From NCBI GenBank assembly GCA_030704615.1, contig CM060734.1:1176001-1240000 (forward strand): 64,000 nucleotides of DNA, in the 5' to 3' direction. The position numbers and the translations under genes are program-made. Below, in pieces: positions 53,701-64,000 of this stretch (its first letter is position 1; each line of letters opens with the position of its first letter). Source of the DNA: Takakia lepidozioides (Eukaryota > Streptophyta > Takakiopsida > Takakiales > Takakiaceae). The notes under the pieces were generated by a model. The model was not told the origin of the DNA. It saw only the letters and a list, made by a program, of their open reading frames with translations, and did no database searches.

Positions 53701-56700
53701 TGATTGGACCTTACACACTCTCCATTATTCGGAACGTCCACGGAACAAAGGCGATCGCTGAGTTTGGAGTTGTGTTCTTACTCTTCAACATTGGACTTGA
53801 GGTCTGTCTTCATCTTACAGGGATGGTTTGTTGTTTCGCTCTCCTGTTTTCTGTTGGACTGACACATAGAGGAGATCTCAGTCTAAGAGCTGTCATGTCC
53901 TCTTTTGATGTCTCCCAAACTATGGGTGGTCGATTGTAGGTTGTTATTCATGTTATAGTCACTCTACAAGCGCCAATGGTTTAGATAGACAAAGAATGAG
54001 AAGTCAAGGTGGATTCATTTGTATGTGGCTTTTGTGCATGGCTTTAGCACAGCTCTCAGTGGAGCGATTGAGCTCAATGAAGAAGTATGTGTTTGGATTT
54101 GGATCTGCCCAGGTATGTGTCTGTTGCTTTGTATTTGTTCTCCTCCTAGAGCATCCAGAGACGATTGGCTGTTTTGTTTCACCTTGCTCTTTCTTCTTCT
54201 CAGCTGCTGCAAAAGTTGAATCAAATTCGATAACTCGATCATGTAGATATGCTTGTAAGGCAATCCCAATCAAACACTTATTCTGCCATGATATCTCTTT
54301 CACGAAACACTGGCTTGAATCATGGTAACCATGATGTCTCCCATCATAGCAAATGATGGGGCAGGTTCCTTGCTCTCAGTACATTAGTTTAAGCTTGCAT
54401 TCGGCAGGAGTCCACCTCTTTTTCAAGATTACATTGAGGCCTTTCAAGCACTTCCAACTCATGTTCTTTGATGTGGTGCTAGTGCAGAAGGGTACAACTC
54501 TGATTGGTGCACTGTCATTGTGTGTGGGTAGTTCTTGGGAACAGCACTTTTTGTAGGCTTGTTTGCACATTATGTATCGGGTGCATCAGTTCCCGCTGCC
54601 ATCGTCATTGGCAATGGGTTGGCCCTTTCTTCAACTGCAGTTGTGATTCAGGTCTGTTTCCCATCACCTCTCCAATTCTCTTTCTCTCCCTCCCCACTGT
54701 CTCTCTGGGAGGGTTGTTTTGCCATCGAAACTAATGTCATCATAGCTGATGTTCACAGGGAACAGTCAACAGCGACATTCTCTTCCTGCTCTCCCTCTCT
54801 CACCTCTCTCTGTGGTCAGCAGCACCTTGAAACAAGTAGCAATGGAGTTCATATTCCATTTCACAAAGCATAAAACTGCCAATGTGCTCCTAGTGTGTAT
54901 TTTGTTCATCATTAGAAGTCAACTTTTATATTTTGTATTGGTAGTAGAAAGTTATTTTCAAGGCTGAAAAATTGAAAGGTGGATGTACTCAGGTTCTTCA
55001 GGAGCGTGGGGAGAGCACAGCACGGCATGGACGTGCTACTTTCTCTGTTTTACTTTTCCAGGTATAAAGTTTTCACAGGTCTCAACACCTTTGTGATGTC
55101 ACACAGGTTTATCCTAGGTCTCATCTTCATGTGCTATTACTGCTTGATGCAGGTATGATTTATTTTCCTCTGTATACAGGGTCCTGTATGAGCTTGTAGG
55201 TATAGGCATTGGACTTACATGGAGTTGGAAGGTTAATACTCACTTATGCTTCCATTGAAGCAAATGGAGTAGTCAATACAAAAAATCTGATTCAGAAATA
55301 TATATGTTGTTTCCAGGTTAGAGTTTCTCTGGAAGGCTGTCTTTCTTTCTCATCCTCTTTTTCTGAAGTCTGTCTTAACACATTGATTTGCCACTGATTG
55401 GGCTCTTGGGGTATCTTTGCTGAGCAGGATTTGGCAGTGGTGGTGCTTCTGATCTTGATTCCTCTGATCTCCCCGAACTCTTCCAAAGGAGGGGTAAGTG
55501 GTGTTGTGTTGGCGCTTTTTGCATGATTCTTGCACGCTTGAAGACTGTCATGCTGGTACTCAGTGTTAGATGGGGGCAAAGTTCTTATATTCCTTAAAGA
55601 TGAGAAGTGAGCTCAGTGCACACTCTTGCTATGTGTTTATCACAAAACCCATCTGTCCCAGTTCTGTAGTCTGTCTGCCTTTAGTATACAACTACCCACA
55701 TGGTAGTGAGTGCCCAAATTCTCTTAGATGTCTAATCTTTTTGTCCCTGGTGAAATTGCAGGTAGGATTTCAGGCAATAGCAGAGGCCCTGGGTGTGGCA
55801 GCAATCAAGGGTGTTGTTGCTATCACTGGCATCATTGCTGGAGGTCGTTTGGTATGTAATCAACTCTGCTAGCACTCTTTGGAACAGTAACTGATTTCAC
55901 AAGTGAAGCATTTTTGTCTTCCCTGTAACGTTGAATTCTTTGGCTTAGCTTGCCCTTGGAAGTCTGATAGTAAACCATGGGTTTGAAAGATTTGTGTGCA
56001 AAGTCACCAAAACAATACTTTTTATTGTGGATGTAATCAGTGTTCTGAGAAACATTCCTCTTTATATGGCTAGTTTGTTGAGTTGGAGCAAGCCTCTTAC
56101 AAGAAAATGTGGGAGTATGTGGAATGCCAGCTGCTACGACCCATCTACAAGAGCATGGCGGAGAACCATAATGCAGAGATCTTCGCAGCCAACACACTTC
56201 TGGTGGTTCTTGGTACCAGTGTTCTGACAGCCAGGGTACTCGTTCTTGGGCCTGCAAATGTTTCTGTTTATCTCTTAAGGGTGTGGTATGAAGGCCATAA
56301 ACCAAAACTATTGTGGGAAAAAGGTAGAACGCAACATATCTGTTGCAAAGAGGAGAGCTCAGGCATATACACTTGGGCTGAATCACTTCTCAGAGGAGAT
56401 CAAAAAACATTTTTACATCAGGCGAGGCAGAGTGTCAACCAAAACTGATGTGGCAGTGAGGGAACCAAAATTAGGCTATACATTTAGCCACTGTAGCCTG
56501 AAGCCAGGATTGATTGGGGCAAGGTTTACCCTATATATTAGAGTACCCAATCGACAGTCTCATTGTTGTTATCTAGAGATTGGGTTTGTTTTAGGCCTGA
56601 ATGGTATTTGTGCATCTTGAACCCATTGGCCTCTACTCTTCTTAGATTAGGAAGAGAGGGATCTTCAAGTATCTGGATGGGGCTTGTGGGACAGGCGGGG

Positions 56701-58117
56701 TTGTCGATGGCACTTGGTGCCTTTCTTGCAGGATTGCTGCTTGCTGAGACTGAATTTGCACTACAAGTGGAGTCTGACATTGCCCCCTACCGAGGCTTGC
56801 TCCTTGGTCTTTTCTTCATGACAGTGAGTGTCCTTTCTGTTGTACTTCAATTCCTTGAAAGTCAATGGTGTACTCCAAGTGTGGTTTGGAAAGGGCTGCC
56901 AGTGGGACTGGGGCTGGGAGTTCTGTAAGAGAGTTTAGGTTGCTGACTGTCGATATAACAGGTCTGAAAAGAGGGAGTGCCCCTCCATAAAGTGATGATA
57001 CTCCACCAAGGGGAAACCACATTGGTCAGAAAGGACAGTAAAATGTACACTTTGCAAACTCACAGAATTGCTTTGTGATGTACTGAAGCAGTAGTTCCCA
57101 TGTAATGTTAGCTTGCAGATAGTATTCACAGGTTTGGAGGAGAGCTAGTACATGTATTCTCTTCATACCGTCCTCTCTCTTTGTGTATGCATACTATGCA
57201 GCATTGTATGCACTTCAAAGTGCTCATAGAGCTTGAACAAGTACCTTGCTTGTAGCCATACTGCAGCAGCAAGGTAAGTATTCCTTCAACTATTGCCTGC
57301 TCATTTCCCAAATGAGAAGAGCGACCAGGGCGTCTAAAGATATAGGGAGGCTGTATCAGATTAACACTTAGGGACAACCTTAATGAGTCTCTCCATTGAC
57401 CTGTTCCGTTCTGGACAGATTTTTCAACACAATAAGGGGATCAAGCAATTCCTGAGCGGTGTTACTAGGACTCAGCCACATTCAAGGAAAAAGAGATCAG
57501 GAGAAAGGATGAGCTATCACCATTGAAGTGAGGAATAGGCCTCTCTGATTAAACATGAGGTTAGTCCAATTTCTTTTAAAGTCTAAAATCTTTGATGCAA
57601 TCATGCAGGTGGGCATGTCCATAGATCCAAAGCTGTTTGTCGCGAAGTTTCCTATCATAGTCGGAGCTCTTGCCCTACTCATCACAGGCAAAGCATTACT
57701 TGTGACTGGTGTGGGCTGCTATTTTGGTCTATCAACTGTGGCTGCTGGGCGTGCGGGACTTCTTCTGGCCCCTGGAGGGGAGTTTGCTTTTGTGGCATTT
57801 GGTGATGCAGTAACTCACGTAAGTCTCTCCTTATCTTACTGGATGTGGTGAGTTGCCTGTCAGCATAGACTAGGCTCTGTTCACTTTGCTTGCCAAGGCT
57901 GAACTGGAGTTTCAATATCTTTTGGCCATTTTTATCCTAATAAACTGCATTGTTTGTGCTGATGCAGGGGATCATGAGTACTCAGATGTCATCATTGCTC
58001 TTTCTGGTTGTGGGTCTGTCAATAGCACTCACTCCATGGCTAGCTGCTGGTGGACAGCTACTGGCATCGCGGTTTGAGCAGCAAGATGTTCGGAGCTTGT
58101 TACCGGCAGAGACTGAG
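47034..58117 (+). CDS. KEA: Chloroplast K+ efflux antiporter, KEA1/2/3-like (partial at 3' end)
   Basis: Plant K+/H+ antiporter (CPA2 family), expected in the chloroplast inner envelope or thylakoid. Exons with GT-AG borders: 47034-47778, about 50603-51687, 52295-52677, 52844-53012, 53257-53347, 53665-53801, 54053-54112, 54532-54651, 54993-55061, 55428-55493, 55762-55851, 56131-56235, 56695-56823, 57609-57818, 57968-58117. Conserved blocks: [140 protein letters not shown]. No stop was seen in the exons. The TrkA-N nucleotide-binding domain expected next is not found before the window ends; a LINE cluster fills the following intron. Confidence 0.9.
48346..50239 (-). mobile_element. 5'-truncated LINE in KEA intron, with 17 bp target duplication
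   Basis: Minus orientation, antisense to KEA. It is flanked by AAAAGGTGAACATTAAA at 48329-48345 and 50240-50256. It encodes the RT second half ([20 protein letters not shown]), the thumb region ([20 protein letters not shown]) and a terminal zinc-binding block [19 protein letters not shown] (C-x2-C-x8-H-x4-C). The 5' end is lost just upstream of the RT. The 3' end reads CTTATGAGTACAT with no poly-A. Stops near 49830 and 48600 break it. Confidence 0.9.
50603..51687 (+). CDS. KEA: KEA exon 2: long coiled-coil domain
   Basis: About 360 codons almost wholly of Glu/Ala/Lys-rich heptads, for example [40 protein letters not shown] and [20 protein letters not shown]. This is the stromal N-terminal coiled coil typical of long KEA1/KEA2 forms, as opposed to the short KEA3. 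The donor is AAG|GTGGGC at 51688; a second phase-compatible donor lies at 51676. Confidence 0.85.
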
Positions 58118-58211
58118 GTTCTGTTTCTCTCTCTCTCATTTTGTCCCATAAGCTCTATGAGCTTTCCGCGGACGTTATAAAGCACCATTTGATTTGATTT
58201 CATTTCTCTCT

Positions 58212-58301
58212 TTTCCGTCCAAACTGGGCACGGGGTCTATGGCCACAAGGCTATGGCAAGCAAAGTCTTATGAGTACATTCTCTCTCTCTCTCTCCCTCT
58301 A
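58212..58301 (+). mobile_element. LINE 3' end remnant
   Basis: About 90 bp matching the last bases of the LINEs ending at 59390 and 63110 (GGGCACGGGGTCTATGGCCA, TTATGAGTACATT), followed by a (CT)n tail. The next LINE copy begins directly after the tail. Confidence 0.8.
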
Positions 58302-59390
58302 ACTGGCAAGGGCAAAGCTCTGGGGCTCACTAAATATTTCCACTGCAGAGGGGTCAACTCTGAGGTTAAGAAAACCATGCTTTGTCGCGTTATTAGACCT
58401 TCCTTGGAGTACGGATCTGCTATATGGGTTGATAACTCCAACCAGGCTAAGTCTCTAGAATCCATTCAAGTGGGGGTGCTTAAGGAGTGTATGTCAGCAT
58501 GCTCCAAAACAGCCAATGTGGCTGTTCGGGGTGAGTTTGGCATTCCATCCTTAAGCTCCCGACGAGATGAATTCAAGGTCAGATGGTGGGGTCAGCTGCA
58601 ACATATGCCCAACACCAGATATCCTAAGTTAATCGACTCTATATCTTGGAAACAGGACCGCCCTGTCAAACAGGCTAAGTCCTGGCAGAAGAGAGTAGAA
58701 GAGCTTCTCAAGGACCTGGACCTGGATCCGCAAGTCTTGACCCTGCTGGATAAATCTGACTTAGAGGCTGTAGTGTCCAAAGCCATGTCTGTTGCCATGA
58801 GATTGTCTGATGAAAATGAAGTTTAGCAGAAAACTTCCCTGAACTTGTTTCCAGTCAGTGACATGGGGGAGGACATCTTGGATGACCTCAAGGGTCTACC
58901 CACTCTCGGCACTAGACTGAAATTTAAACTCAGGGCAGGAAGCCTACCTTTGAACAGCAAACAGAAGCAGAGAGGAAAGGGAGAGTGCAATTGCCCGTTG
59001 TGTGGGCAATCTGAAGACAGTATTCATTTTCTGATACACTGTCCGGGGTTCTCTCACCAAAGAGACGCTCTCTTCAACTCTATCAAGGGAATTGTGCCTG
59101 TACCCCTGTTTACCAACTTTGATAGTCTCGAGGCTGAGCCAAAAGCCCAGGCCCTCCTGAGGCCTAGTTTTTGGGCAAATCACACACAGCAGATTGATGC
59201 TTGTGTGACGGGATTTCTAGAGGATATCTGGAAAACCCGGATTAATTCTTTATATGAAGGTAAGTCGTACTACCAACGTCAGCCCCTGACAGAGGTAGGT
59301 TCTGTTCCTTTTGTTCCCGCTCAAACTGGACGCGGGGTCAATGGCCACAAGGCTACGGCAAACAACGTCTTATGAGTACAATCTCTCCCT
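58302..59390 (+). mobile_element. 5'-truncated LINE copy
   Basis: Starts inside the RT thumb region (GKGKALGLTKYFHCRGVNSE) and continues through ICCS-type helical sequence, a TAG at 58824, and the zinc block CNCPLCGQSEDSIHFLIHC near 58990. It ends in CTTATGAGTACAATCTCTCC. It matches the LINE in the KEA intron over its whole length. Same orientation as KEA. Confidence 0.88.
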
Positions 59391-59572
59391 CTAACCGGTT
59401 CTAACCGGTTTGATGCTCTAAATGAGGTTGATTCCAAGCAGCCAGACGGACAATCTGTCCTTAAGTGTGCTGAGCCTGAACGTCTGAAGGATTTGGTACT
59501 CTGAATGGCTTACCAATCCTTCAAGTTTACACCAGACGAGCAAAATCTACACACGGGGTAATTGTCCCGCCT

Positions 59573-60568
59573 TTGCAGAACGGTTGGCCGTCCAGGAGCA
59601 ACCATAGGCTACCTAGACAACAAACAATTCACATGCAAAGGGCTGGCTTGCGGCTGGGCACTTTCAATTTCTCAGGGCTGACTAACCAAAGGAAACAACT
59701 CGAAGTGGGACAAGTTCTTCGGGCCAATGACATTCATGTCTGTGCTGGGCAAGAGACATGGGAAACTCCGGACAAAGCGGTTGGAGATGTCAATGGTAAT
59801 AAGTGGATAGGTAAGATGTGCGCTCTTAAGGCAGCCGAGCACAGTATTTGTCTAAATCTGAAACTGAAGGGCGGCGTGAATACGAAGGACCTCTTTGTGG
59901 GTTGTGTTTACATGCCCACAGAGGGGACCCTTAGTGCTGACGCAGACAAAGCCTTCGAAGACATAAAGCTGGACTGTGCTAAGTTCCTTGCCAAAGGTCA
60001 GGTGGTTTTATTGGGTGACTTCAATGCCTGGGTGGGCAAAGGTCTCCATCAGGATGATACCATTGGGCCTTTTGGTGAGGACGAGCTGAATTCTAATGGT
60101 AGACGGTTAATTAACTGTCTGGAAGAGCTTCAGCTTTTGATCTTGAATAATAGGTCAAAAAGAGACCAAGTGCAGTGGACTCGTGAGAAAGCCCAAACTG
60201 GGGAACATTCCATTGTGGATTATATCATAATGGACAAAAATTTGTTTCCCCAGAGTGCCAGTGTGTTGATCGACAGAACTGATATTGGTACCTCTGACCA
60301 CTTCCTGGTTTGGACTGAGATCATAAGGTGTTTTCCCAACACCAAGAGATCTATGAAACGTTCGATTCGGAAGTGGCGCATAGAAAAATTCCATAATGAA
60401 GAGGTCAAGGCTGAGTATGTCCAGGCCTTGCAAGAGGCTCTCCCTCATTTTGTCCACTCGCTCCAAGACCGTCAGTCTCGCTCTGGCAATGCAAGAAATG
60501 AAGTCGAAAGTGGATTCTTGGGAGAGTTTTGTCTCCTCTGGCTGACAAGATCATTGGGAGGAAACTAA
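59573..60568 (+). pseudogene. LINE apurinic-type endonuclease
   Basis: 331 open codons. Endonuclease blocks in order: LRLGTFNFSGL, CAGQETWE (catalytic Glu), FVGCVYMPTEG, VVLLGDFNAWVG, VDYIIMDKN and GTSDHFLVW (final Asp-His). It nicks target DNA to prime reverse transcription. It is out of frame with the downstream RT because of a shift near 60560. Confidence 0.88.
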
Positions 60569-62366
60569 TTGTCTGTGGTAGAGCTGTTGATTGGTGGACC
60601 ACTGAGATTAAACTCAAGATAGCTGAGAGACGAGTCCTCTATAAAGAGTGCTGCAATTTGAAAACCACCAAAGAATTGTTGGCTAGGTACTACCAGATCC
60701 GCAAAGATATCAATCAGCTTGTAAGGTCTCAGAAGAAATTATACTGGGACAAGCTATACAGTGAAATAAACTCAAACCACCATGGTGGTAATGACGAGAT
60801 TCTGGTTGGCCCTTCATCATTTGTACAAGCCGAATAACTGTCAGCAAGTACAAGCGCTGAAGACTACTAAGGGTGCAGTGGTGACTTCAACGGTTGACAT
60901 TGTCAAAACCTTTGAAACCCACTACAGTATCCTTGGCAGAATTTCTAGGTCTAACAGTGAGAGGTCCTCTGAAGAATGGAAGGACACAGTTGGAATAACT
61001 GTTCCTATGATTCAAGACAGCCCTGATGAACTGGAGTATATTTCAAAGGCTTACAACGCTCCCATTAGTTCTTCTGAGATTGTGGAAGCAATTGAGCATT
61101 TAAACGGATGCAATGCTGGTGGACCTGATGGCATAGTCAACGAGCTTTTCAAGCACGGCGGCGATCCCATGATAGAGGCCCTAGTTCTTCTCTTTAGCCA
61201 TATCTGGAGGACTGAAATGCTCCCCTTTCGCTGGCGACAGGGGGTCATTGTAAATCTACACAAGAAAGGTGACAGAGAAGAACCGGGGAACTACCAAGGC
61301 ATCGCGCTCCTCAATGCTGTTGGCAAGATATTTTGCAGAGTTAGAAGTACTCGTCTCGAGGTTGATGTGGAATCTAGAGGTTGTTTCCACGAAGGCCAAG
61401 CTGGCTTTTGGCGATACAGGGGCTGTGTGGATCATATCTTCACTCTAAGCCAGATTATCCAGGGAAGGAAAAAGGAAGGGAAACCCACTTTTGTTTTTCT
61501 CTTGGATGTCAAAAAGGCTTATGTGTGGAGAGACGGTCTATGGCTCTGCCTCTGGTCATGTGGGATCAAGGGAAAGATGTGGAGAGTTGTCCATAACTTG
61601 TATGCTCACACCAAAAGTTGTGTCACTGTTAATGGACAGAAGTCTAACTTCTTTGACATAGACCAGGGTGTAGCTGAAGGATGTACCCTCTCCCCTCTGC
61701 TCTTCAATGTTTTCATCAATTAACTCCTCGAGGATGTGGAAAGTGAGGGTGGGTGATGCCACCATACCAGCCCTTATGTTTGCGGATGACTTCGCAGGCA
61801 TAGGGGAGACGCCTTCCAACCTCCAGGAATTGATTGATTGCGCGAAGAGATACTTTCATCTTTGGGGGCTAGAGGCTAATGTCAGTAAATGTGCAGTGGT
61901 GGCATTCAACAACAGAGGAGAGGGAGGAAGTGATCTTAAGTGGCAGTGGGGTAGCCAAGAGATTCCAGTCCTCTCTCCCTACACATACCTGGGCGTTGAG
62001 TTTTCCTCCAACTGTAACTGGGATGCACATATCCGGAAAGTTGTTCAAACTGGCAAGGGCAAAGCGCTGAGTCTCACTAAATTTTTCCACTGCAGAGGGA
62101 TTAACTCTGAGGTCAAGAAAACCTTGCTTTGCCGCGTTATTAGACTTGCCTTGGAGTACGGATCTGCTATATGGGTTGATAACTCCAACCAGGCTAAGTC
62201 TCTAGAATCCATTCAAGTGGGGGTGCTTAAGGAGTGCATGTCAGCATGCTCCAAAACAGCCAATGTGGCTGTTCGGGGTGAGTTTGGCATCCCTTCCTTA
62301 AGCTCCGGACGAGATGAATTCAAGGTCAGATGGGGTCAGTTGCAACACATGTTCAACACCAGATAA
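60569..62366 (+). pseudogene. LINE reverse transcriptase
   Basis: Blocks in order: [110 protein letters not shown], then after a stop at 61723 the catalytic [32 protein letters not shown] keeps the usual loop, and FADD is intact. Frame changes at 60800 and 61720. Confidence 0.88.
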
Positions 62367-63102
62367 TTGACTCTATATCTTGGAAACAGGACCGCCCTGT
62401 CAAACAGGCTAAGTCCTGGCAGAAGAGAGTAGAAGAGATTCTCAAGGAGCTGAATCTGAACCTGCAAGTCTTGACCTTGCTGGATAAATCTGACTTAGAG
62501 ACCGTAGTGTCCAAAGCCATGTCTGTTACCAGAAAATTGTCCGATGAAAATGAAGTTAGGCAGAAAACTTCCCTGAACCTGTTTCCAGTCTGTGACATGG
62601 GGGAGGATGGATAACCTCAAGGGTCTACCAACTCTCGGCACCACTGAAATTTAAACTCAGGGCAGGAAGCCTACCTTTGCACAGTAAACAGAAGCAGAGA
62701 GGAAAGGGAGAGTGCAATTGCCCGTTGTGTGGGCAACCCAAAGACAATATTCATTTTCTGATTAACTGTCCGGGGTACTCTCACCAGAGAGAAGCTCTCC
62801 TCCAATCTATCAAGAGAATTGTGCCTGTACCTATGTTTACCAACTTTGAAAGTCTCGAGGCTGAGCCAAAAGCCCAGGCCCTTCTGAGGCCTAGTTACTG
62901 GACAAACCACACACAGCAGATTGATGCTTGTGTGAAAGGATTTCTGGAGGATATCTGGAAAACCCGAATCAATGTCCTTTATGAAGGTAAGTCTTACTAC
63001 CGACGTCAGCCCCTGAGTGAGGTAGGTTCTGTCCCTTTTTGTTCCGTTCAAACTGGACGCGGGGTCAATGGCCACAAGGCTACGGCAAACAACGTCTTAT
63101 GA
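62367..63102 (+). pseudogene. LINE C-terminal region with zinc-binding block
   Basis: Conserved helical region ([20 protein letters not shown]) shared by all LINE copies here. A frame break at about 62612 follows, then CNCPLCGQPKDNIHFLINC and the tail [20 protein letters not shown]. The Cys2-His-Cys block lies near 62715. It closes at 63102. Confidence 0.8.
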
Positions 63103-63120
63103 GTACATTCTCTCTCTCCC

Positions 63121-63360
63121 TGCACTTCTATTCACCAACTTTCAAAATCTCGAGGCTGAGGAAAAAGCCCAGGCCCTATTGGGGTCTAATTGCTGGGCAG
63201 CTCACCTAGCAGATTGATGATTGCTGCTTGTATGAAGGGCTTTCTAGAGGAAATCTGGAAAGCCGGAACTAATTGTTTATATCAAGGTGAGTCCCACTAT
63301 TGGTGTGAGTCCCTCTGTTACCTTTTGTTCCGCCCACAGTCTCTCTTCACCTCATGGCCC
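63121..63360 (+). mobile_element. Further LINE 3' fragment, diverged
   Basis: Matches the stretch [17 protein letters not shown] to GFLEDIWK of the neighbouring copy at the nucleotide level, with indels and more differences. It is therefore an older or more damaged copy. Confidence 0.7.
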
Positions 63361-64000
63361 CCATCGAGAAGAGGATACCGATTAATGTCTCTGCATCGTG
63401 TTTAGAGTTTGTAATGTATTGAAGAGGTAGGACCCCATCATTTATTGCATTAGAACTTCCTTCAAATGTGTCCTTTGGGATCCTGTCCTATCTCGAGTCT
63501 TCCACAAAAAAATTCTAGGGGATGGATGGTTATCACCTTTGACTCCGACAACTGGTGTATTGCTATGCCAAGAGGCCTAAAATTGAAGGTCATTGTCGGC
63601 AGGGATGGATGCCTCTATGCTTCTTTCCCTTGGTCTGGATGTACTTGTGCATGTAGTTAGAGAAGCATCCACCATGCCAAAACACACTACCAGATGGAAG
63701 TGCCTTGATGTATGCAGTGGTATTATTATTTGCCATCCCTATGAGGACCTTCTGCAGATTAACTGGCAACAAGGCTTACGCGTGAATCACAGAAACATCA
63801 ATTCAATGTCGATCTTATTACAAGGAAGGGGTATGATTGATTGTCTCATGTCCCTTCATAAATGAATTGTCCCCTGCGAAAATCTCTCTCGCAAGCATCC
63901 TGTTATGCAAAGGCCAAAATCGTCTTTATGGTGCCAGCTGACTCATTTGCTTCCTCCCACGTGAAGTTACTGTTGTTCAGAGGAATGTCCTATGTTTGGA
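63361..64000. other. Right edge, unassigned
   Basis: Short open frames only (for example 63593-63865). I looked for the KEA TrkA-N glycine motif and did not find it. Probably KEA intron or other repeat. Confidence 0.4.

Larger units (their letters stand above)
59391..63120 (+). mobile_element. Longest LINE copy (endonuclease, RT, zinc block)
   Basis: Nearly full-length non-LTR retrotransposon with a short 5' leader holding CTAACCGGTT twice, then endonuclease (59573-60568), RT (60529-62366) and C-terminal zinc block (62677-63102). It ends CTTATGAGTACATTCTCTCT. Frameshifts at about 60560, 60800, 61720, 62350 and 62610 inactivate it. It inserted directly behind the tail of the copy ending at 59390. 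Confidence 0.88.

Noticed and set aside
63361-64000. TrkA-N exon of KEA
   Set aside because: No glycine-rich nucleotide-binding motif or conserved KEA C-terminal block could be read in any frame.

Overview
This is a eukaryotic nuclear window, most likely from a streptophyte with a repeat-rich genome. My best guess is a charophyte alga such as Chara; that is inference, not a database match. The evidence is a plant-type chloroplast K+ efflux antiporter (KEA1/2/3-like) with many GT-AG introns, a fragment of a plant-type CNNM/CBSDUF gene, and deeply nested Ty3/Gypsy, Mutator-like, CACTA-like and LINE elements. There is no bacterial-style gene organisation.

Layout. 1-9636: a minus-strand Ty3/Gypsy element (A) running off the left edge, interrupted by a plus-strand chromodomain Gypsy element (B, 1756-7607). 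9637-10672: remains of a CNNM/CBSDUF gene on the minus strand. 13240-39922: one very large plus-strand Gypsy element (C) whose parts are spread over about 27 kb by later insertions. In order C encodes gag with zinc knuckles, a linker or protease region, a DNMT3-like cytosine DNA methyltransferase, reverse transcriptase, RNase H, integrase and a C-terminal PHD finger. Inserted into C are a 731 bp non-autonomous DNA transposon (15295-16025), a 12.3 kb Mutator-like element (17169-29517, 9 bp target duplication, SWIM-finger transposase plus an intron-rich passenger gene with a methyltransferase-like motif), a Gypsy element A-prime (30574-35106, 5 bp target duplication) and a lone A-type LTR (35755-36475).

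39924-46560 holds an LTR stub, a TNP2-like (CACTA) transposase fragment, a second inverted copy of the 731 bp transposon, a second diverged copy of the Mutator passenger gene (minus strand, 42601-44690), dispersed palindromes and two endonuclease fragments. 47034-58117 is the host KEA gene. It is open through the coiled-coil and antiporter domains. One intron carries a 1.9 kb LINE with a 17 bp target duplication, and after the last visible exon comes a head-to-tail LINE cluster (58212-63360). The nucleotide-binding (TrkA-N) exons are not visible before the window ends.

The most interesting system is element C: a retrotransposon that appears to carry both a DNA-methylation writer (DNMT3-like) and a chromatin reader (PHD finger). 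The Mutator element splits the DNMT exactly, and removing it with one target copy keeps the reading frame. The second is the Mutator passenger gene, which has a diverged paralogue 15 kb away with a conserved intron inside the methyltransferase-like motif. All mobile elements here are decayed by stops, frameshifts, inversions or deletions; only KEA looks intact over the part seen.
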